NCBI RefSeq assembly: GCF_017876755.1
Contig: NZ_JAGIOO010000001.1
Location: 6,061,786-6,125,785, forward strand
Length of the DNA: 64,000 nt
Direction: 5' to 3'
Source: Crossiella equi
GTDB taxonomy: Bacteria > Actinomycetota > Actinomycetes > Mycobacteriales > Pseudonocardiaceae
Position 1 is the stretch's first letter. Each line of letters opens with the position of its first letter. The translations under genes and the position numbers were made by a program. Of this stretch, positions 55,989 to 64,000 are shown piece by piece. The notes under the pieces were generated by a model. That model was not told the origin of the DNA, made no database searches, and worked only from the letters and a program-made list of their open reading frames with translations.

Positions 55989-56047
55989 AGTTGGGTAGCG
56001 TAACTTCTGCAATTCGGTAGTCAGGCGTTACGCTACCCAACTAGTAT
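55989..56047 (+). promoter_or_regulatory. 16-bp perfect inverted repeat and -10 box of the RT gene
   Basis: AGTTGGGTAGCGTAAC (55989-56004) and its exact complement GTTACGCTACCCAACT (56027-56042) flank a 22-nt spacer. TAGTAT (56042-56047) ends 7 nt before the GTG at 56055. The right arm therefore occupies the -35/-10 spacer, as an operator would. As RNA the repeat could also end the cysM transcript. Confidence 0.6.
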
Positions 56048-56054
56048 TCGCGCT

Positions 56055-57599
56055 GTGAAGCGTCCTCGAAGCGTTCCTGGAAGACGGGCAATTCCGGGCC
56101 GATCGTTTTCTGATTGCCTTAATGTGGCAAAGATGAATCTGGGCAGCGCGGGGATTGATTTGGAACTTCCTGATGTAATTGCATATGCTGACATCAGGTC
56201 GCAGTGGCATTCTTTGGGGCCGTCACTGGTTGAAGATTTCGAGGACGGTCGTACCTCTTGGCCTGTGAATGTGGAGATTGTAGATCTCCCTAAGGATAGA
56301 ATATCCGTTAGGCCGCTTGCTCGCCTGGAAACTGTGCATAGGCTGGTTTATGAAGCCCTTGTAATTGCGGCTGCTGCAGATATATCAAAAGAAGTTTCAA
56401 AATCTGTTTACAGCAGTTGCTGGTGGTCCAGGAGGCAGCGTTTCTTGAGTCCGGTAGGGCGATGGATCAAGATGCAGCGAGCGGCACTCGATTTCCATGT
56501 CAGGAACCCTGATTTGTTTCTGGCTACAACTGACATTGCAAGCTTTTACGAGCATATTGATATATCAATTCTTTCTGATGATATTCGGAGGTTGGGGGTT
56601 CAGGAGTGGATTTCGGTCGCTCTTCGGCAGTTTCTTGAGGCTTTCAATGGCCTCAGTAGTGCGTGGGGGATTCCTCAGGGATCGGATATGTCTGGGCTGC
56701 TGGCCAATCTGTATCTGACTCAGTTTGATGAAGAGATTCGCCGGAGTGGATTTAAGCACTTCAGGTATTCGGACGATACCTATATATTTGGTCCAGACGA
56801 GGACAGTCTTCGGGGAGTGCTGATTAGCGCAAATAGGACGCTTAGGCATAGGCATCTCAATATCGCGGGGTCTAAGACTGCGATCGTTTCGGGTGATGCT
56901 GCGATGTCTAAACTGGAAGATAAACAGAAGGATGCCATCAACTACGGGCTCAGGATTGGGCTGCCTGGAGTTGAAGTGGATGTGCGATCCCTGTTCGATA
57001 ATGCAACCAAAGATTTGATTAATATTCGAGATGTTAGATTCTCGTTGACCAAGATGAGAGAGCTGCGTGACGACTATGCTGTCGGTTGGATACTTGAAAA
57101 TGTCGAGGAAATTCCTCATGCGGCGCGTGAGGTCGTAGTTTACCTCGATTCTTTCCCGCGCCTGAAAGGATACATTTCCGCTAGCTTGATTCGAATTTTC
57201 TCCGGTTCAAGAGTGGGTAACTTTCCGTATATTCAGCAACACCTTTTGATCTACTTTATTCGCAATTCCGTGCGGGGCGCTGCTTTGGTGGACAAAGCGT
57301 GGGAAATTCTACTTGACAAGAATGTTGAAACTTTTGTTCGGGAGATGGCGGCTAGGTATCTAGGACTTTTTGGTACGGTGGGGTCTAGTGGCAGGCTGAA
57401 GCAGCTTTTTCGGGAGGAGACTAACAATAAGCTTCGCAGGGCGTTGCTTGTGGCTTGCTGTGAGTCAAGGCAGGGGACTAATGAGTGGCTGAAAGTTGTG
57501 GGCGATTCGGATCGTTCGCTGAAGATCACTGCTGACTATTTGCAAGAAGGTCCGAAAAAGATTCCGTACCCACAGTTTGAGAGGCCACCTTGGCGCTAA
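56055..57599 (+). CDS. Defence-type reverse transcriptase (DRT/Abi-like)
   Basis: A 514-residue RNA-directed DNA polymerase. Catalytic Asp160 in FLATTDIASFYEHI, the GIPQGS box at 205-210, and YSDD at 238-241 (YxDD) with FRYSDDTYIF. The polymerase core ends near residue 270. The remaining 240 residues are helical and repeat-like (for example REVVVYLDSFPRLKGYISAS), as in Abi-type RTs. No maturase or endonuclease domain is visible, so it is not a group II intron. GC and codon use are much lower than the host's. The GTG start is backed by a -10 box 7 nt upstream. It overlaps the SLATT gene by 10 bp. Confidence 0.92.
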   Translation: MKRPRSVPGRRAIPGRSFSDCLNVAKMNLGSAGIDLELPDVIAYADIRSQWHSLGPSLVEDFEDGRTSWPVNVEIVDLPKDRISVRPLARLETVHRLVYEALVIAAAADISKEVSKSVYSSCWWSRRQRFLSPVGRWIKMQRAALDFHVRNPDLFLATTDIASFYEHIDISILSDDIRRLGVQEWISVALRQFLEAFNGLSSAWGIPQGSDMSGLLANLYLTQFDEEIRRSGFKHFRYSDDTYIFGPDEDSLRGVLISANRTLRHRHLNIAGSKTAIVSGDAAMSKLEDKQKDAINYGLRIGLPGVEVDVRSLFDNATKDLINIRDVRFSLTKMRELRDDYAVGWILENVEEIPHAAREVVVYLDSFPRLKGYISASLIRIFSGSRVGNFPYIQQHLLIYFIRNSVRGAALVDKAWEILLDKNVETFVREMAARYLGLFGTVGSSGRLKQLFREETNNKLRRALLVACCESRQGTNEWLKVVGDSDRSLKITADYLQEGPKKIPYPQFERPPWR

Positions 57600-58093
57600 T
57601 TGAGGTTGACTTGACTGGCTTTGAGAAGCAACTTCGCAAAATTTCAGAAGACTGCCAGTATTCGGCGCAGACTTACTTCGAGGCTGCAAAGATTGCAGAG
57701 TATTGGGGTCGTGTAGTTGTTTTTATTCCGGCTCTACTGGGGGCGCTTTCGGGTGTCTTTGTGGCCCTTTTTGGAGTTAGGGAGCTGGGTGCCGTAAGTG
57801 CAATTAGTGGAGCAGTTGCTGCTACTGCTTCTTTTGTGGGGGTAGATAAGAGATCTAGTTCATTTAAAGACTCGGCTAAGGGTTTTACTAGGCTTCGTCA
57901 TCAAGCCTCGTTGGAATTGGATTTGATGGGCGCAAGATCCTCTGTTCAAGAGCTAGAGGATCTTGTAAGGTCCCTTAGAAAAGATTATGAGGCTATTGTT
58001 TCCGTGACTGAGCCTGCTCCGGATCGAGCTTTTCGGAAGGCTCGCTCCAGAATTTGTGGCGGGGTGCTTAAATATTCTACAGAAAGTAATTAG
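57590..58093 (+). CDS. SLATT-type two-helix membrane protein coupled to RT
   Basis: A 167-residue protein: short amphipathic start, two membrane helices (about 41-62, VVVFIPALLGALSGVFVALF, and 65-86, AVSAISGAVAATASFVGV), then a helical, partly coiled-coil tail (RHQASLELDLMGARSSVQEL). This matches the SLATT family, proposed to form pores as killer effectors of conflict systems. TTG at 57590 has GAGG just upstream and lies inside the RT gene, so it is translated with it. Low GC like the RT gene. Confidence 0.75.
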   Translation: MALIEVDLTGFEKQLRKISEDCQYSAQTYFEAAKIAEYWGRVVVFIPALLGALSGVFVALFGVRELGAVSAISGAVAATASFVGVDKRSSSFKDSAKGFTRLRHQASLELDLMGARSSVQELEDLVRSLRKDYEAIVSVTEPAPDRAFRKARSRICGGVLKYSTESN

Positions 58094-58127
58094 ATTACTA
58101 TTATTACTGTGTTGCGTGTGTTCGTGC

Positions 58128-58994
58128 TCAGCCTGTGAACACCGGGCTCGGCAGGCCGGTCCCGGCGCCGGGGACCACGAACAGCGAGCCCGCGTCGGGT
58201 TGTGCGGCCAGTTCCGCCTCGGACAGCCCGCTGCGCGCCGAGGTCACGTACAGGTCGGTGAAGTGCGGGCCGCCGAACGCGGGGGCCGTCGGGTTGGCCA
58301 CCGGCAGCTCGATCTCGGCGTCCAGCCGTCCGTCCGGGGTGTACCGGCGCACCGCGAAGCCGCCCCACAGCGCCACCCACAGGCAGCCGTCGGCGTCCAC
58401 GCACATGCCGTCCGGGGAGCCGCGGTCCACGTCCACGACCGGGCGCCGCCCGGAGATCTCACCGGAGTCGCGGTCGTAGTCGAAGACGTCGATCCGGCCG
58501 GTCGGGGTGTCGATGTAGTACATCCGGGTGTTGTCCGGGCTCCAGCCCAGGCCGTTGCTGATCGTCACGTTGTCGACCATCACCTTGGCCGCGCCGTCCG
58601 GTTCGATCCGCGCCAGCCAGCCGCCGCCCTCGGCGGTGTCGTAGCGCATGGTGCCCGCCCACAGGCGGCCCATCGGGTCCACCGCCGCGTCGTTGCCCCG
58701 TACGCCCTCACGCGCCCAGTAGACGAGCCACTTCTGGTCCTCGCCGTCCTGGTCGAACAGTGCGATGCCCTCCGCCAGGTTCAGCACCAGGCCGCCCTTG
58801 GCCCGGGGCTTGGCCGCGCCCACGTGCTGCGGGGTGGGCAGGGTGGAGTCCACGCCGGTGCGCGGGTCGTAGCGGTGCACCGCCTTGCCGAGGATGTCCA
58901 CCCACAGCAGGGTCTCCGTCCCGGCGTCCCAGGTGGGGCCCTCGCCGAGCTCGGCGGGGTGCGCGACCGCGATCTCGGGGTTCCGATCAGCCAT
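58128..58994 (-). CDS. SMP-30/gluconolactonase family protein
   Basis: A 288-residue six-bladed beta-propeller. Conserved metal and active-site regions are ELGEGPTWD (Glu), ISNGLGWSPDN (Asn) and RGSPDGMCVD (Asp). Family members hydrolyse sugar lactones using a divalent metal. ATG at 58994 is fixed by a TAGGGT box 7 nt upstream. The RT-SLATT island ends 34 bp from its stop codon. Confidence 0.92.
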   Translation of the reverse strand: MADRNPEIAVAHPAELGEGPTWDAGTETLLWVDILGKAVHRYDPRTGVDSTLPTPQHVGAAKPRAKGGLVLNLAEGIALFDQDGEDQKWLVYWAREGVRGNDAAVDPMGRLWAGTMRYDTAEGGGWLARIEPDGAAKVMVDNVTISNGLGWSPDNTRMYYIDTPTGRIDVFDYDRDSGEISGRRPVVDVDRGSPDGMCVDADGCLWVALWGGFAVRRYTPDGRLDAEIELPVANPTAPAFGGPHFTDLYVTSARSGLSEAELAAQPDAGSLFVVPGAGTGLPSPVFTG

Positions 58995-59001
58995 GACCGG
59001 A

Positions 59002-59007
59002 ACCCTA
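59002..59007 (-). promoter_or_regulatory. -10-like box TAGGGT of SMP-30 gene
   Basis: TAGGGT on the minus strand ends 7 nt before the ATG at 58994; no ribosome-binding site is visible. Confidence 0.5.
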
Positions 59008-59045
59008 TCCGGGAGAACCCCGAGGTGAGCAGGGTCGATGGCAAG

Positions 59046-59051
59046 TAGCCT
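59046..59051 (+). promoter_or_regulatory. -10-like box TAGCCT of rhomboid gene
   Basis: TAGCCT ends 7 nt before the GTG at 59059 and supports that start over the ATG at 59038, which lies upstream of the box. Confidence 0.5.
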
Positions 59052-59058
59052 CGGTGGG

Positions 59059-59691
59059 GTGCAGCCGCTACCCGTGCCCACGCCTCCGCGCGACGACTCC
59101 GGCCGGATCCTCCCGGCGCGGCCGAAGCAGGCCGCCATCGTCCTCCTCGGTTTCACCGCCCTGCTCTACGTGCTGGAGCTCGTCGACGCGCTGAGCGGGC
59201 ACGCGCTGGACACGGGCGGCATCATCCCGCGCTCGCTGTCCGGGCTGGACGGCATCCTGTGGGGCCCGCTGCTGCACTACGGCTGGGACCACCTGGCGGC
59301 CAACACCGTGCCGCTGCTCGTGCTCGGCTTCCTGTGCTTCGCGGGCGGGCTGCGGCAGTTCGTCGCGGTCACCGCCGTGGTCTGGGTGGTCGGCGGCATC
59401 GGCACCTGGCTCATCGGGTCCAGCGGCACCATCCATGCGGGCGCCTCCGGCCTGATCTTCGGCTGGCTCACCTACCTGCTGGTCCGCGGTGTGTTCCTGC
59501 GCCGCCCGCTGCCCATCCTGCTGGCCGTGGTCCTGTTCTTCTTCTACGGCGCCACGCTCTGGGGCGTGCTGCCGGGCACCCCGGGCGTGTCCTGGGAGGG
59601 CCACCTCTCCGGTGCGCTGGGCGGTGTCCTGGCGGGCTGGCTGGTCGGCCGGGCGAGCCGCCGCGCGGGCACCCCGGCCGCCACGGCATGA
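59059..59691 (+). CDS. Rhomboid family intramembrane serine protease
   Basis: A 210-residue membrane protease with six hydrophobic helices. Catalytic Ser is in [11 protein letters not shown] (GxSG) and catalytic His in [12 protein letters not shown]. Counterpart of Rv1337, in the conserved place before murI. GTG at 59059 is preferred on account of the -10 box. Substrates are unknown. Confidence 0.93.
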   Translation: MQPLPVPTPPRDDSGRILPARPKQAAIVLLGFTALLYVLELVDALSGHALDTGGIIPRSLSGLDGILWGPLLHYGWDHLAANTVPLLVLGFLCFAGGLRQFVAVTAVVWVVGGIGTWLIGSSGTIHAGASGLIFGWLTYLLVRGVFLRRPLPILLAVVLFFFYGATLWGVLPGTPGVSWEGHLSGALGGVLAGWLVGRASRRAGTPAATA

Positions 59692-59698
59692 TCGTGGG

Positions 59699-60520
59699 GT
59701 GAGCACGGCGCCCATCGGGATCTTCGACTCCGGCGTCGGCGGGCTGACCGTGGCCCGCGCGATGCTGGACCAGCTGCCAGCCGAGCGGCTGCGCTACGTC
59801 GGCGACACGGCCAACGGTCCCTATGGCCCGCTGCCGATCGCCGAGGTGCGCCGCCACTCCCTCGCCATCGCCGACTCGTTGGTGGAGAGCGGGGTGAAAC
59901 TGCTGGTCATCGCGTGCAATACCGCCTCGGCCGCGTGCCTGCGCGATGCCCGCGAGCGCTACGACATCCCGGTGGTCGAGGTGGTCCAGCCCGCCGTGCG
60001 CCGCGCGGTGGCCACCACCCGCAACGGGCGCATCGGCGTGATCGGCACCAAGGCCACCATCACCTCGCGCGCCTACGAGGACGCCTTCGCCGCCGCTCCG
60101 GACCTGGCCGTCACCAGCGTGGCCTGTCCCCGGTTCGTCGACTTCGTCGAGCGCGGCATCACCTCCGGCCGCCAGGTGCTCGGCCTGGCCCAGTCCTACC
60201 TGGAGCCGTTGCAGCAGGCCGAGGTGGACACCGTGATCTGCGGCTGCACGCACTACCCGCTGCTCACCGGTGTGCTCCAGATCGTCATGGGCGACTCGGT
60301 GACGCTGGTGTCCAGTGCGGAGGAGACCGCGAAGGACGTGGTCCGGGTGCTCACCGAGCGCGACCTGCTCAACGAACCGGACGGTCACGAGGTCGAGCAC
60401 TCCTTCACCGCGACCGGCCCGGCCGAACCCTTCGCGAAGCTGGCCAGGCGCTTCCTCGGGCCGCAGCTGGGTACCGTGACGACGGACGCTTCTCCGAGAT
60501 CGAATGCCGTGTCAGGCTGA
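59699..60520 (+). CDS. murI: Glutamate racemase
   Basis: A 273-residue cofactor-independent racemase that supplies D-glutamate for peptidoglycan. The two catalytic cysteines are in [11 protein letters not shown] and CGCTHYPLL; the start [16 protein letters not shown] is typical. GTG at 59699 lies 7 bp after the rhomboid stop. The order rhomboid, murI, metallo-hydrolase, rph, rdgB is conserved with mycobacteria. Confidence 0.96.
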   Translation: MSTAPIGIFDSGVGGLTVARAMLDQLPAERLRYVGDTANGPYGPLPIAEVRRHSLAIADSLVESGVKLLVIACNTASAACLRDARERYDIPVVEVVQPAVRRAVATTRNGRIGVIGTKATITSRAYEDAFAAAPDLAVTSVACPRFVDFVERGITSGRQVLGLAQSYLEPLQQAEVDTVICGCTHYPLLTGVLQIVMGDSVTLVSSAEETAKDVVRVLTERDLLNEPDGHEVEHSFTATGPAEPFAKLARRFLGPQLGTVTTDASPRSNAVSG

Positions 60521-60524
60521 TCGG

Positions 60525-61298
60525 GTGCTACTGACCGTACTCGGCTGCTCCGGCAGTATCCCCGCCGCTGACTCACCCGCCTCCGGATACCTGGTGGAGG
60601 CCGACGGCTTCCGCGTGCTCCTGGATCTCGGCAACGGGGTACTGGGTGCGCTCCAGAAGCACGGTGACCCGTTCGGGATCGACGCCCTGGTCCTCTCGCA
60701 CCTGCACCCGGACCACTGCGCGGACTTCGCCTCGCTCACCGTGCTCCGGCGCTACCACCCCCGCCCGCCCTACGACACCCGGGCGCGCAGGCTGCCGGTG
60801 TACGCGCCGGGGGAGGCCCCCACCCGGCTGGCCGCCGCGTACGCGCCGAGTGAGCAGGAGCGGCTGGAGACCGACCTCAGCGACGTCTACGAGTTCCACC
60901 CGCTGACCCCCGGCACCATCCACTTAGGACCGTTCGAGCTGACCTCGGAGCTGGTCGCGCACCCGTGCGAGGCCTACGGCTTCCGCCTCACCGCGGGCGG
61001 TCGCACGCTGGCCTTCACCGGGGACTCCGGGCCGTGCGAGGCGTTGCGCAAGCTCGCCGACACCGCCGACCTGCTGCTGGCCGAGGCCTGCTGGACGCAC
61101 GACCCGGCCGCGCACCCGCCGGACCTGCACCTGTCCGGACTGGAGGCCGGGCAGCTGGCGGCGGCCTGCGGGGTGCGCAGGCTGGTGGTCACGCACGTGC
61201 CGCCGTGGGCCGACCGCGAGGAGATGGCGCGCGAGGCGGGCACGGCGTTCGGCGGGGACGTCGAGCTGGCCCGCCCTGGCGCGGTCTACCAGGTCTGA
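60525..61298 (+). CDS. Metallo-beta-lactamase fold phosphodiesterase (Rv1339-like)
   Basis: A 257-residue hydrolase with the metal motif LSHLHPDHCAD (HxHxDH), a further His in ELVAHPCEAY, Asp in FTGDSGPCE and a C-terminal His in VVTHVPPW. The mycobacterial counterpart Rv1339 has been reported as an atypical cAMP phosphodiesterase, so a cyclic nucleotide is a likely substrate. GTG at 60525 starts at the conserved LLTVLGCSGS; an ATG at 60504 inside murI is possible. Confidence 0.88.
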   Translation: MLLTVLGCSGSIPAADSPASGYLVEADGFRVLLDLGNGVLGALQKHGDPFGIDALVLSHLHPDHCADFASLTVLRRYHPRPPYDTRARRLPVYAPGEAPTRLAAAYAPSEQERLETDLSDVYEFHPLTPGTIHLGPFELTSELVAHPCEAYGFRLTAGGRTLAFTGDSGPCEALRKLADTADLLLAEACWTHDPAAHPPDLHLSGLEAGQLAAACGVRRLVVTHVPPWADREEMAREAGTAFGGDVELARPGAVYQV

Positions 61299-61302
61299 CG
61301 GC

Positions 61303-61797
61303 TCAGCTGCCGCCCACACCGTTCCACACGGCGGTGGCCCCGCTGTGCCCGATGCGCACCACCTGCACGGTGCTGGCCACGCCCGCCAGCGCGACCAGCA
61401 CCGCGGCCACCAGCGCCACCCGGCGCCAGGTCGCGGCCGCGTCCGCACCGGCCTCGCGCTCGTGGTCGGCCTTCCGCCCCGCCACCAGGAAGCCGATCAC
61501 GAGCACCAGGAACGGCACCGCCACCGGCAGCAGGGTCGCACCGAGGTCGGCGTGCGCGTCGACGAGCGGGTTGGCCAGGTTCAGGGCGGTCCTGAGCTGG
61601 TCGCCGGTGACCAGGGCGACCGGAACCGAGGCCACCGCGGCCACGGTCAGGAGCAGCACGAGCGTGCCGTAGCGGCGGCGCCAGGCGGGGCGCACGGCGA
61701 TGCACACGGCACCGAGGGCGGCCAGTGGCAGCAGCACGACCACGGCGTGCACCACCAGCGGGTGCAACGGCAGGCCCAGGATGGTCGTCAGGTCCAT
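61303..61797 (-). CDS. DUF2231 membrane protein
   Basis: A 164-residue protein with four hydrophobic helices and the family start [19 protein letters not shown], whose two His residues may bind a cofactor. It is inserted on the opposite strand between the metallo-hydrolase and rph, which are adjacent in mycobacteria as I recall. ATG at 61797 (or GTG 61803) lies 6 nt after a TATGGA box. Function is unknown. Confidence 0.87.
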   Translation of the reverse strand: MDLTTILGLPLHPLVVHAVVVLLPLAALGAVCIAVRPAWRRRYGTLVLLLTVAAVASVPVALVTGDQLRTALNLANPLVDAHADLGATLLPVAVPFLVLVIGFLVAGRKADHEREAGADAAATWRRVALVAAVLVALAGVASTVQVVRIGHSGATAVWNGVGGS

Positions 61798-61843
61798 GTC
61801 CACTCCATACGACGGGCCCTCGGGGGCGGTTCAGAAGGCTCGT

Positions 61844-61849
61844 TAGGCT
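61844..61849 (+). promoter_or_regulatory. -10-like box TAGGCT of rph
   Basis: TAGGCT ends 7 nt before the GTG at 61857; no ribosome-binding site is present, so rph is probably translated from a leaderless message. Confidence 0.55.
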
Positions 61850-61856
61850 AAGCCGC

Positions 61857-62615
61857 GTGGCACGCATCGACGGCAGAAGCGACGAGTCCCTGCGCGAAAT
61901 TCGCCTGACCAGGGGCTATCAGGACCACCCGGCCGGGTCGGTGCTGGTGGAATTCGGCAAGACCCGCGTGCTCTGCGCGGCCAGCGTCTCCGACGGGGTG
62001 CCGCGCTGGCGCTCCGGCTCCGGACTGGGCTGGGTCACCGCGGAGTACGCGATGCTCCCCTCGGCCACCCACACCCGCGGCGACCGTGAGTCGATCAAGG
62101 GCCGGGTCGGCGGGCGCACCCACGAGATCAGCCGCCTGATCGGGCGGTCGCTGCGCTCCTGCATCGACCTGTCCGCGCTGGGCGAGAACACCATCGTCAT
62201 CGACTGCGACGTGATCCAGGCCGACGGCGGCACCCGCACCGCGGCCATCACCGGCGCCTACGTCGCCCTCGCCGACGCCATCACCTGGCTCGGCGCGGCG
62301 GGCAAGCTGGCCGACCCGAAGCCGCTGTCCTGCCAGATCGCCGCCGTCAGCGTCGGTGTGGTGGACGGCCGGGTGCGCCTGGACCTGCCGTACGAGGAGG
62401 ACTCGCGCGCCGAGGTCGACATGAACGTGGTCGCCACCGACGCGGGCACCCTGGTCGAGGTGCAGGGCACCGGCGAGGGCGCCACCTTCGCCCGCTCCAC
62501 CCTGGACAAGATGCTCGACCTGGCGCTGGCCGGGGTCGCCGACCTGTGCCGCATCCAGGCCGAGGCGCTGGCGCAGCCGTACCCGGGCACGCTGCCGGAG
62601 GGCAAGAAGGCATGA
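61857..62615 (+). CDS. rph: Ribonuclease PH
   Basis: A 252-residue phosphorolytic 3'-exonuclease for tRNA trimming. Family motifs: [51 protein letters not shown], and [13 protein letters not shown] at 61857. Its stop overlaps the rdgB start (ATGA), so the two are coupled as in many actinobacteria. Confidence 0.97.
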   Translation: MARIDGRSDESLREIRLTRGYQDHPAGSVLVEFGKTRVLCAASVSDGVPRWRSGSGLGWVTAEYAMLPSATHTRGDRESIKGRVGGRTHEISRLIGRSLRSCIDLSALGENTIVIDCDVIQADGGTRTAAITGAYVALADAITWLGAAGKLADPKPLSCQIAAVSVGVVDGRVRLDLPYEEDSRAEVDMNVVATDAGTLVEVQGTGEGATFARSTLDKMLDLALAGVADLCRIQAEALAQPYPGTLPEGKKA

Positions 62616-63211
62616 GGGTCCTGCTGGCCAGCCGCAACGCCAAGAAGCTGGGCGAGCTGCGGCGCATCGCCGAGGCCGAGCAGCTCACCGGCATCGAGGT
62701 CGTCGGGCTCAACGAGGTGCCCGAGTTCCCGGAGGCACCTGAGACCGGGGCCACCTTCGAGGAGAACGCCGTCGCCAAGGCCGTCGACGCGGCCGCGGCC
62801 ACCGGGCTGCCGTCCATCGCGGACGACTCCGGCATCGCGGTCGACGCCCTCAACGGCATGCCGGGTGTGCTGTCCGCGCGCTGGGCGGGCGGGCACGGCG
62901 ACGACGTGGCCAACCTGGAACTGGTGCTGGCCCAGCTCGGCGACGTGCCGGACGAGCGCCGCGGCGCGGCCTTCGTGTGCGTCACCGCGCTCGTGGTGCC
63001 GGGGCAGGAGCCGGTCGTGGTGCGGGGGGAGTGGCGCGGCACGCTGCTGCGCGCGTCCCGGGGCAGCAACGGCTTCGGCTACGACCCGATCTTCGTGCCC
63101 GAGGGCGAGACCCGCACCTCCGCCGAGATGAGCCCGGCGGAGAAGGACGCGGACTCCCACCGGGGCCGCGCCCTGCGCCTGCTGCTGCCGCACCTGCGTT
63201 CGCTCACCTGA
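62612..63211 (+). CDS. rdgB: XTP/dITP diphosphatase (RdgB/HAM1)
   Basis: A 199-residue pyrophosphatase that removes inosine and xanthosine triphosphates from the nucleotide pool. Motifs: [39 protein letters not shown], and [15 protein letters not shown] at 62612 overlaps the rph stop. It ends 6 bp before the convergent serine hydrolase. Confidence 0.96.
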   Translation: MRVLLASRNAKKLGELRRIAEAEQLTGIEVVGLNEVPEFPEAPETGATFEENAVAKAVDAAAATGLPSIADDSGIAVDALNGMPGVLSARWAGGHGDDVANLELVLAQLGDVPDERRGAAFVCVTALVVPGQEPVVVRGEWRGTLLRASRGSNGFGYDPIFVPEGETRTSAEMSPAEKDADSHRGRALRLLLPHLRSLT

Positions 63212-63217
63212 CCCGGC

Positions 63218-64000
63218 TCAGGCGAACAGCTCCGCCAACACCGCCGCGCCCTCGGTCACCGCGCGCATCCCCCTGGGGTAGCCGGTGCCCGAGGTGTGCG
63301 TGGTGAGGATGACGACGATCGTGCCCTCCACCACGCCCGAAGTGTGCAGGTCGGTGCCCGCGCGCCCGCTCGCCCAGCCCTGCTTGATCGCCCAGGAGAC
63401 CTCCGGCAGCCCGTTGGGGATGCCGAAGTGCTGGTTGTAGCCGTCGGCGGCCACCGCGGGCGCGGTGGCCAGGGCCTTCATGATCACATCGCGCTGCCGT
63501 GCGGGCAGCTTGGTCAGGACGAACCTGTAGACCTTGGCCATCTCCCGCGCGGTGACCTTGGTGTCGCCCCAGTGCAGCGGGTCCAGCGGCGGCACCGTGC
63601 GGCTCAGGCCCATGCGCCTGGCCTGCCGCGCCACCATGGCGTTGCCGCCGGTGGCCATCCACAGCTCGCTGGCGATCTGGTCGTGGCTCAGCGCCAGCAT
63701 CTTGCCGATCCGGGAGTCGTCGGCCAGGCCGCTCTGCATGGCGTCCACGGCGATGAGCAGCTTGACCAGCGAGGCGGACCGGAACTGCCGGTCGGCGTCG
63801 TTGACCGCGAACTCGGTGTCCTCCTTGACGTCGGCCACGTAGACGCCGACCGAGGAGGCGCTGCCGCCCTTGCGCACCGCGTCGGCCACGTCCCTGCCGA
63901 GGACGTGTGGAGGGCGCTTTCCCCTCCGCGCCTCGGTGGCCGCGGGCGTGCCGGGATCGCGCGGCCCGTGCTCGGGCGGGGTGGTGCTGTCCTCGGCGGG
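63218..64000 (-). CDS. Beta-lactamase-like serine hydrolase, N-terminus beyond window
   Basis: The last 260 residues of a class A beta-lactamase-related protein; the frame is open through base 64000. Candidate active-site Ser-Leu-Val-Lys is in SASLVKLLIAVDAM (SxxK). A later Lys in AIKQGWASGRAG sits where KTG is found in true beta-lactamases, here KQG. A Pro/Glu/Arg-rich linker (PPEHGPRDPGTPAATEAR) precedes the domain, suggesting an exported protein with a signal or anchor upstream. Because the KTG and SDN boxes are degenerate, a penicillin-binding or other hydrolase role is as likely as beta-lactamase activity. Confidence 0.8.
   Translation of the reverse strand, partial: PAEDSTTPPEHGPRDPGTPAATEARRGKRPPHVLGRDVADAVRKGGSASSVGVYVADVKEDTEFAVNDADRQFRSASLVKLLIAVDAMQSGLADDSRIGKMLALSHDQIASELWMATGGNAMVARQARRMGLSRTVPPLDPLHWGDTKVTAREMAKVYRFVLTKLPARQRDVIMKALATAPAVAADGYNQHFGIPNGLPEVSWAIKQGWASGRAGTDLHTSGVVEGTIVVILTTHTSGTGYPRGMRAVTEGAAVLAELFA

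Noticed and set aside
55971-56054. Non-coding template RNA (msr/msd type) for the reverse transcriptase
   Set aside because: Only 84 bp are available, and they are explained by the inverted repeat and the -10 box; the 34 bp after the SLATT gene are also too short. A template encoded elsewhere cannot be excluded.

Overview
The window is high-GC DNA with many GTG and TTG starts, dense co-directional operons with 1-8 nt overlaps, and actinobacterial families throughout (LAL and SARP regulators, EspR-like XRE with ImmA, LAxTG cell-wall proteins, CysO/Mec/CysM, ClpS-DUF2017). It looks like the chromosome of a Pseudonocardiaceae-type actinomycete; the genus cannot be settled from the sequence alone. 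Several blocks follow gene orders I know from Mycobacterium tuberculosis: ctaD-serB (32.4-35.5 kb), and dinG ... pncB-clpS-DUF2017-P1 peptidase-mec-cysO-cysM-rhomboid-murI-metallo-beta-lactamase-rph-rdgB (38.2-63.2 kb). Departures from that order mark the accessory DNA.

Layout. 0-9.7 kb: a truncated LAL regulator, a class II lanthipeptide locus (LuxR-type regulator, LanM, LanA precursor), a small secreted protein and a SARP/NB-ARC regulator. 9.8-20 kb: ArsR-like and TetR regulators, a ferritin-like R2 homologue with altered metal ligands, a FIST sensor plus diguanylate cyclase, membrane proteins, a VOC protein, a Tat-exported poly-gamma-glutamate hydrolase homologue and a MarR regulator. A 152-bp array with exact 22-bp period and mirror symmetry follows. 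20-31 kb: an NlpC/P60 hydrolase, an M1 aminopeptidase coupled to a Pls/PosA-type synthetase, an L,D-transpeptidase, an ECF-like sigma factor, and two LAxTG surface proteins next to a signal peptidase I. 31-36 kb: DUF305 and DUF6153-like genes, the latter carrying an in-frame 162-bp palindromic element, then ctaD, serB and a PTH2-like gene. 36.3-37.7 kb: a decayed NB-ARC gene and a low-GC DUF4917 (SIR2-like) gene.

38-50 kb: dinG and a NUDIX gene, then an accessory block that separates dinG from pncB. The block holds a GH3 enzyme, bioY, an XRE-ImmA-MAB_1171c-MAB_1171c operon, four small secreted two-cysteine proteins, another secreted protein and pncA. 50-64 kb: the conserved pncB-to-rdgB block. 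It is interrupted by a second, divergent ClpS-like/DUF2017-like pair (53.3-54.1 kb) and by a low-GC island encoding a reverse transcriptase with a coupled SLATT-type membrane protein (56.0-58.1 kb). The window ends inside a beta-lactamase-like serine hydrolase.

Two points tie the window together. The low-GC DUF4917 gene and the RT-SLATT pair are both defence-like, both end tail-to-tail against a resident gene, and both start from a promoter overlapped by a palindrome with GTTACG/CGTAAC half-sites. Also, at least ten genes here have a -10-like TAnnnT box ending 6-7 nt before the start codon with little or no ribosome-binding site, which points to widespread leaderless transcription and fixes several start codons (dinG, rhomboid, rph, mec, MarR, TetR, NUDIX, SMP-30, DUF4173, RT).
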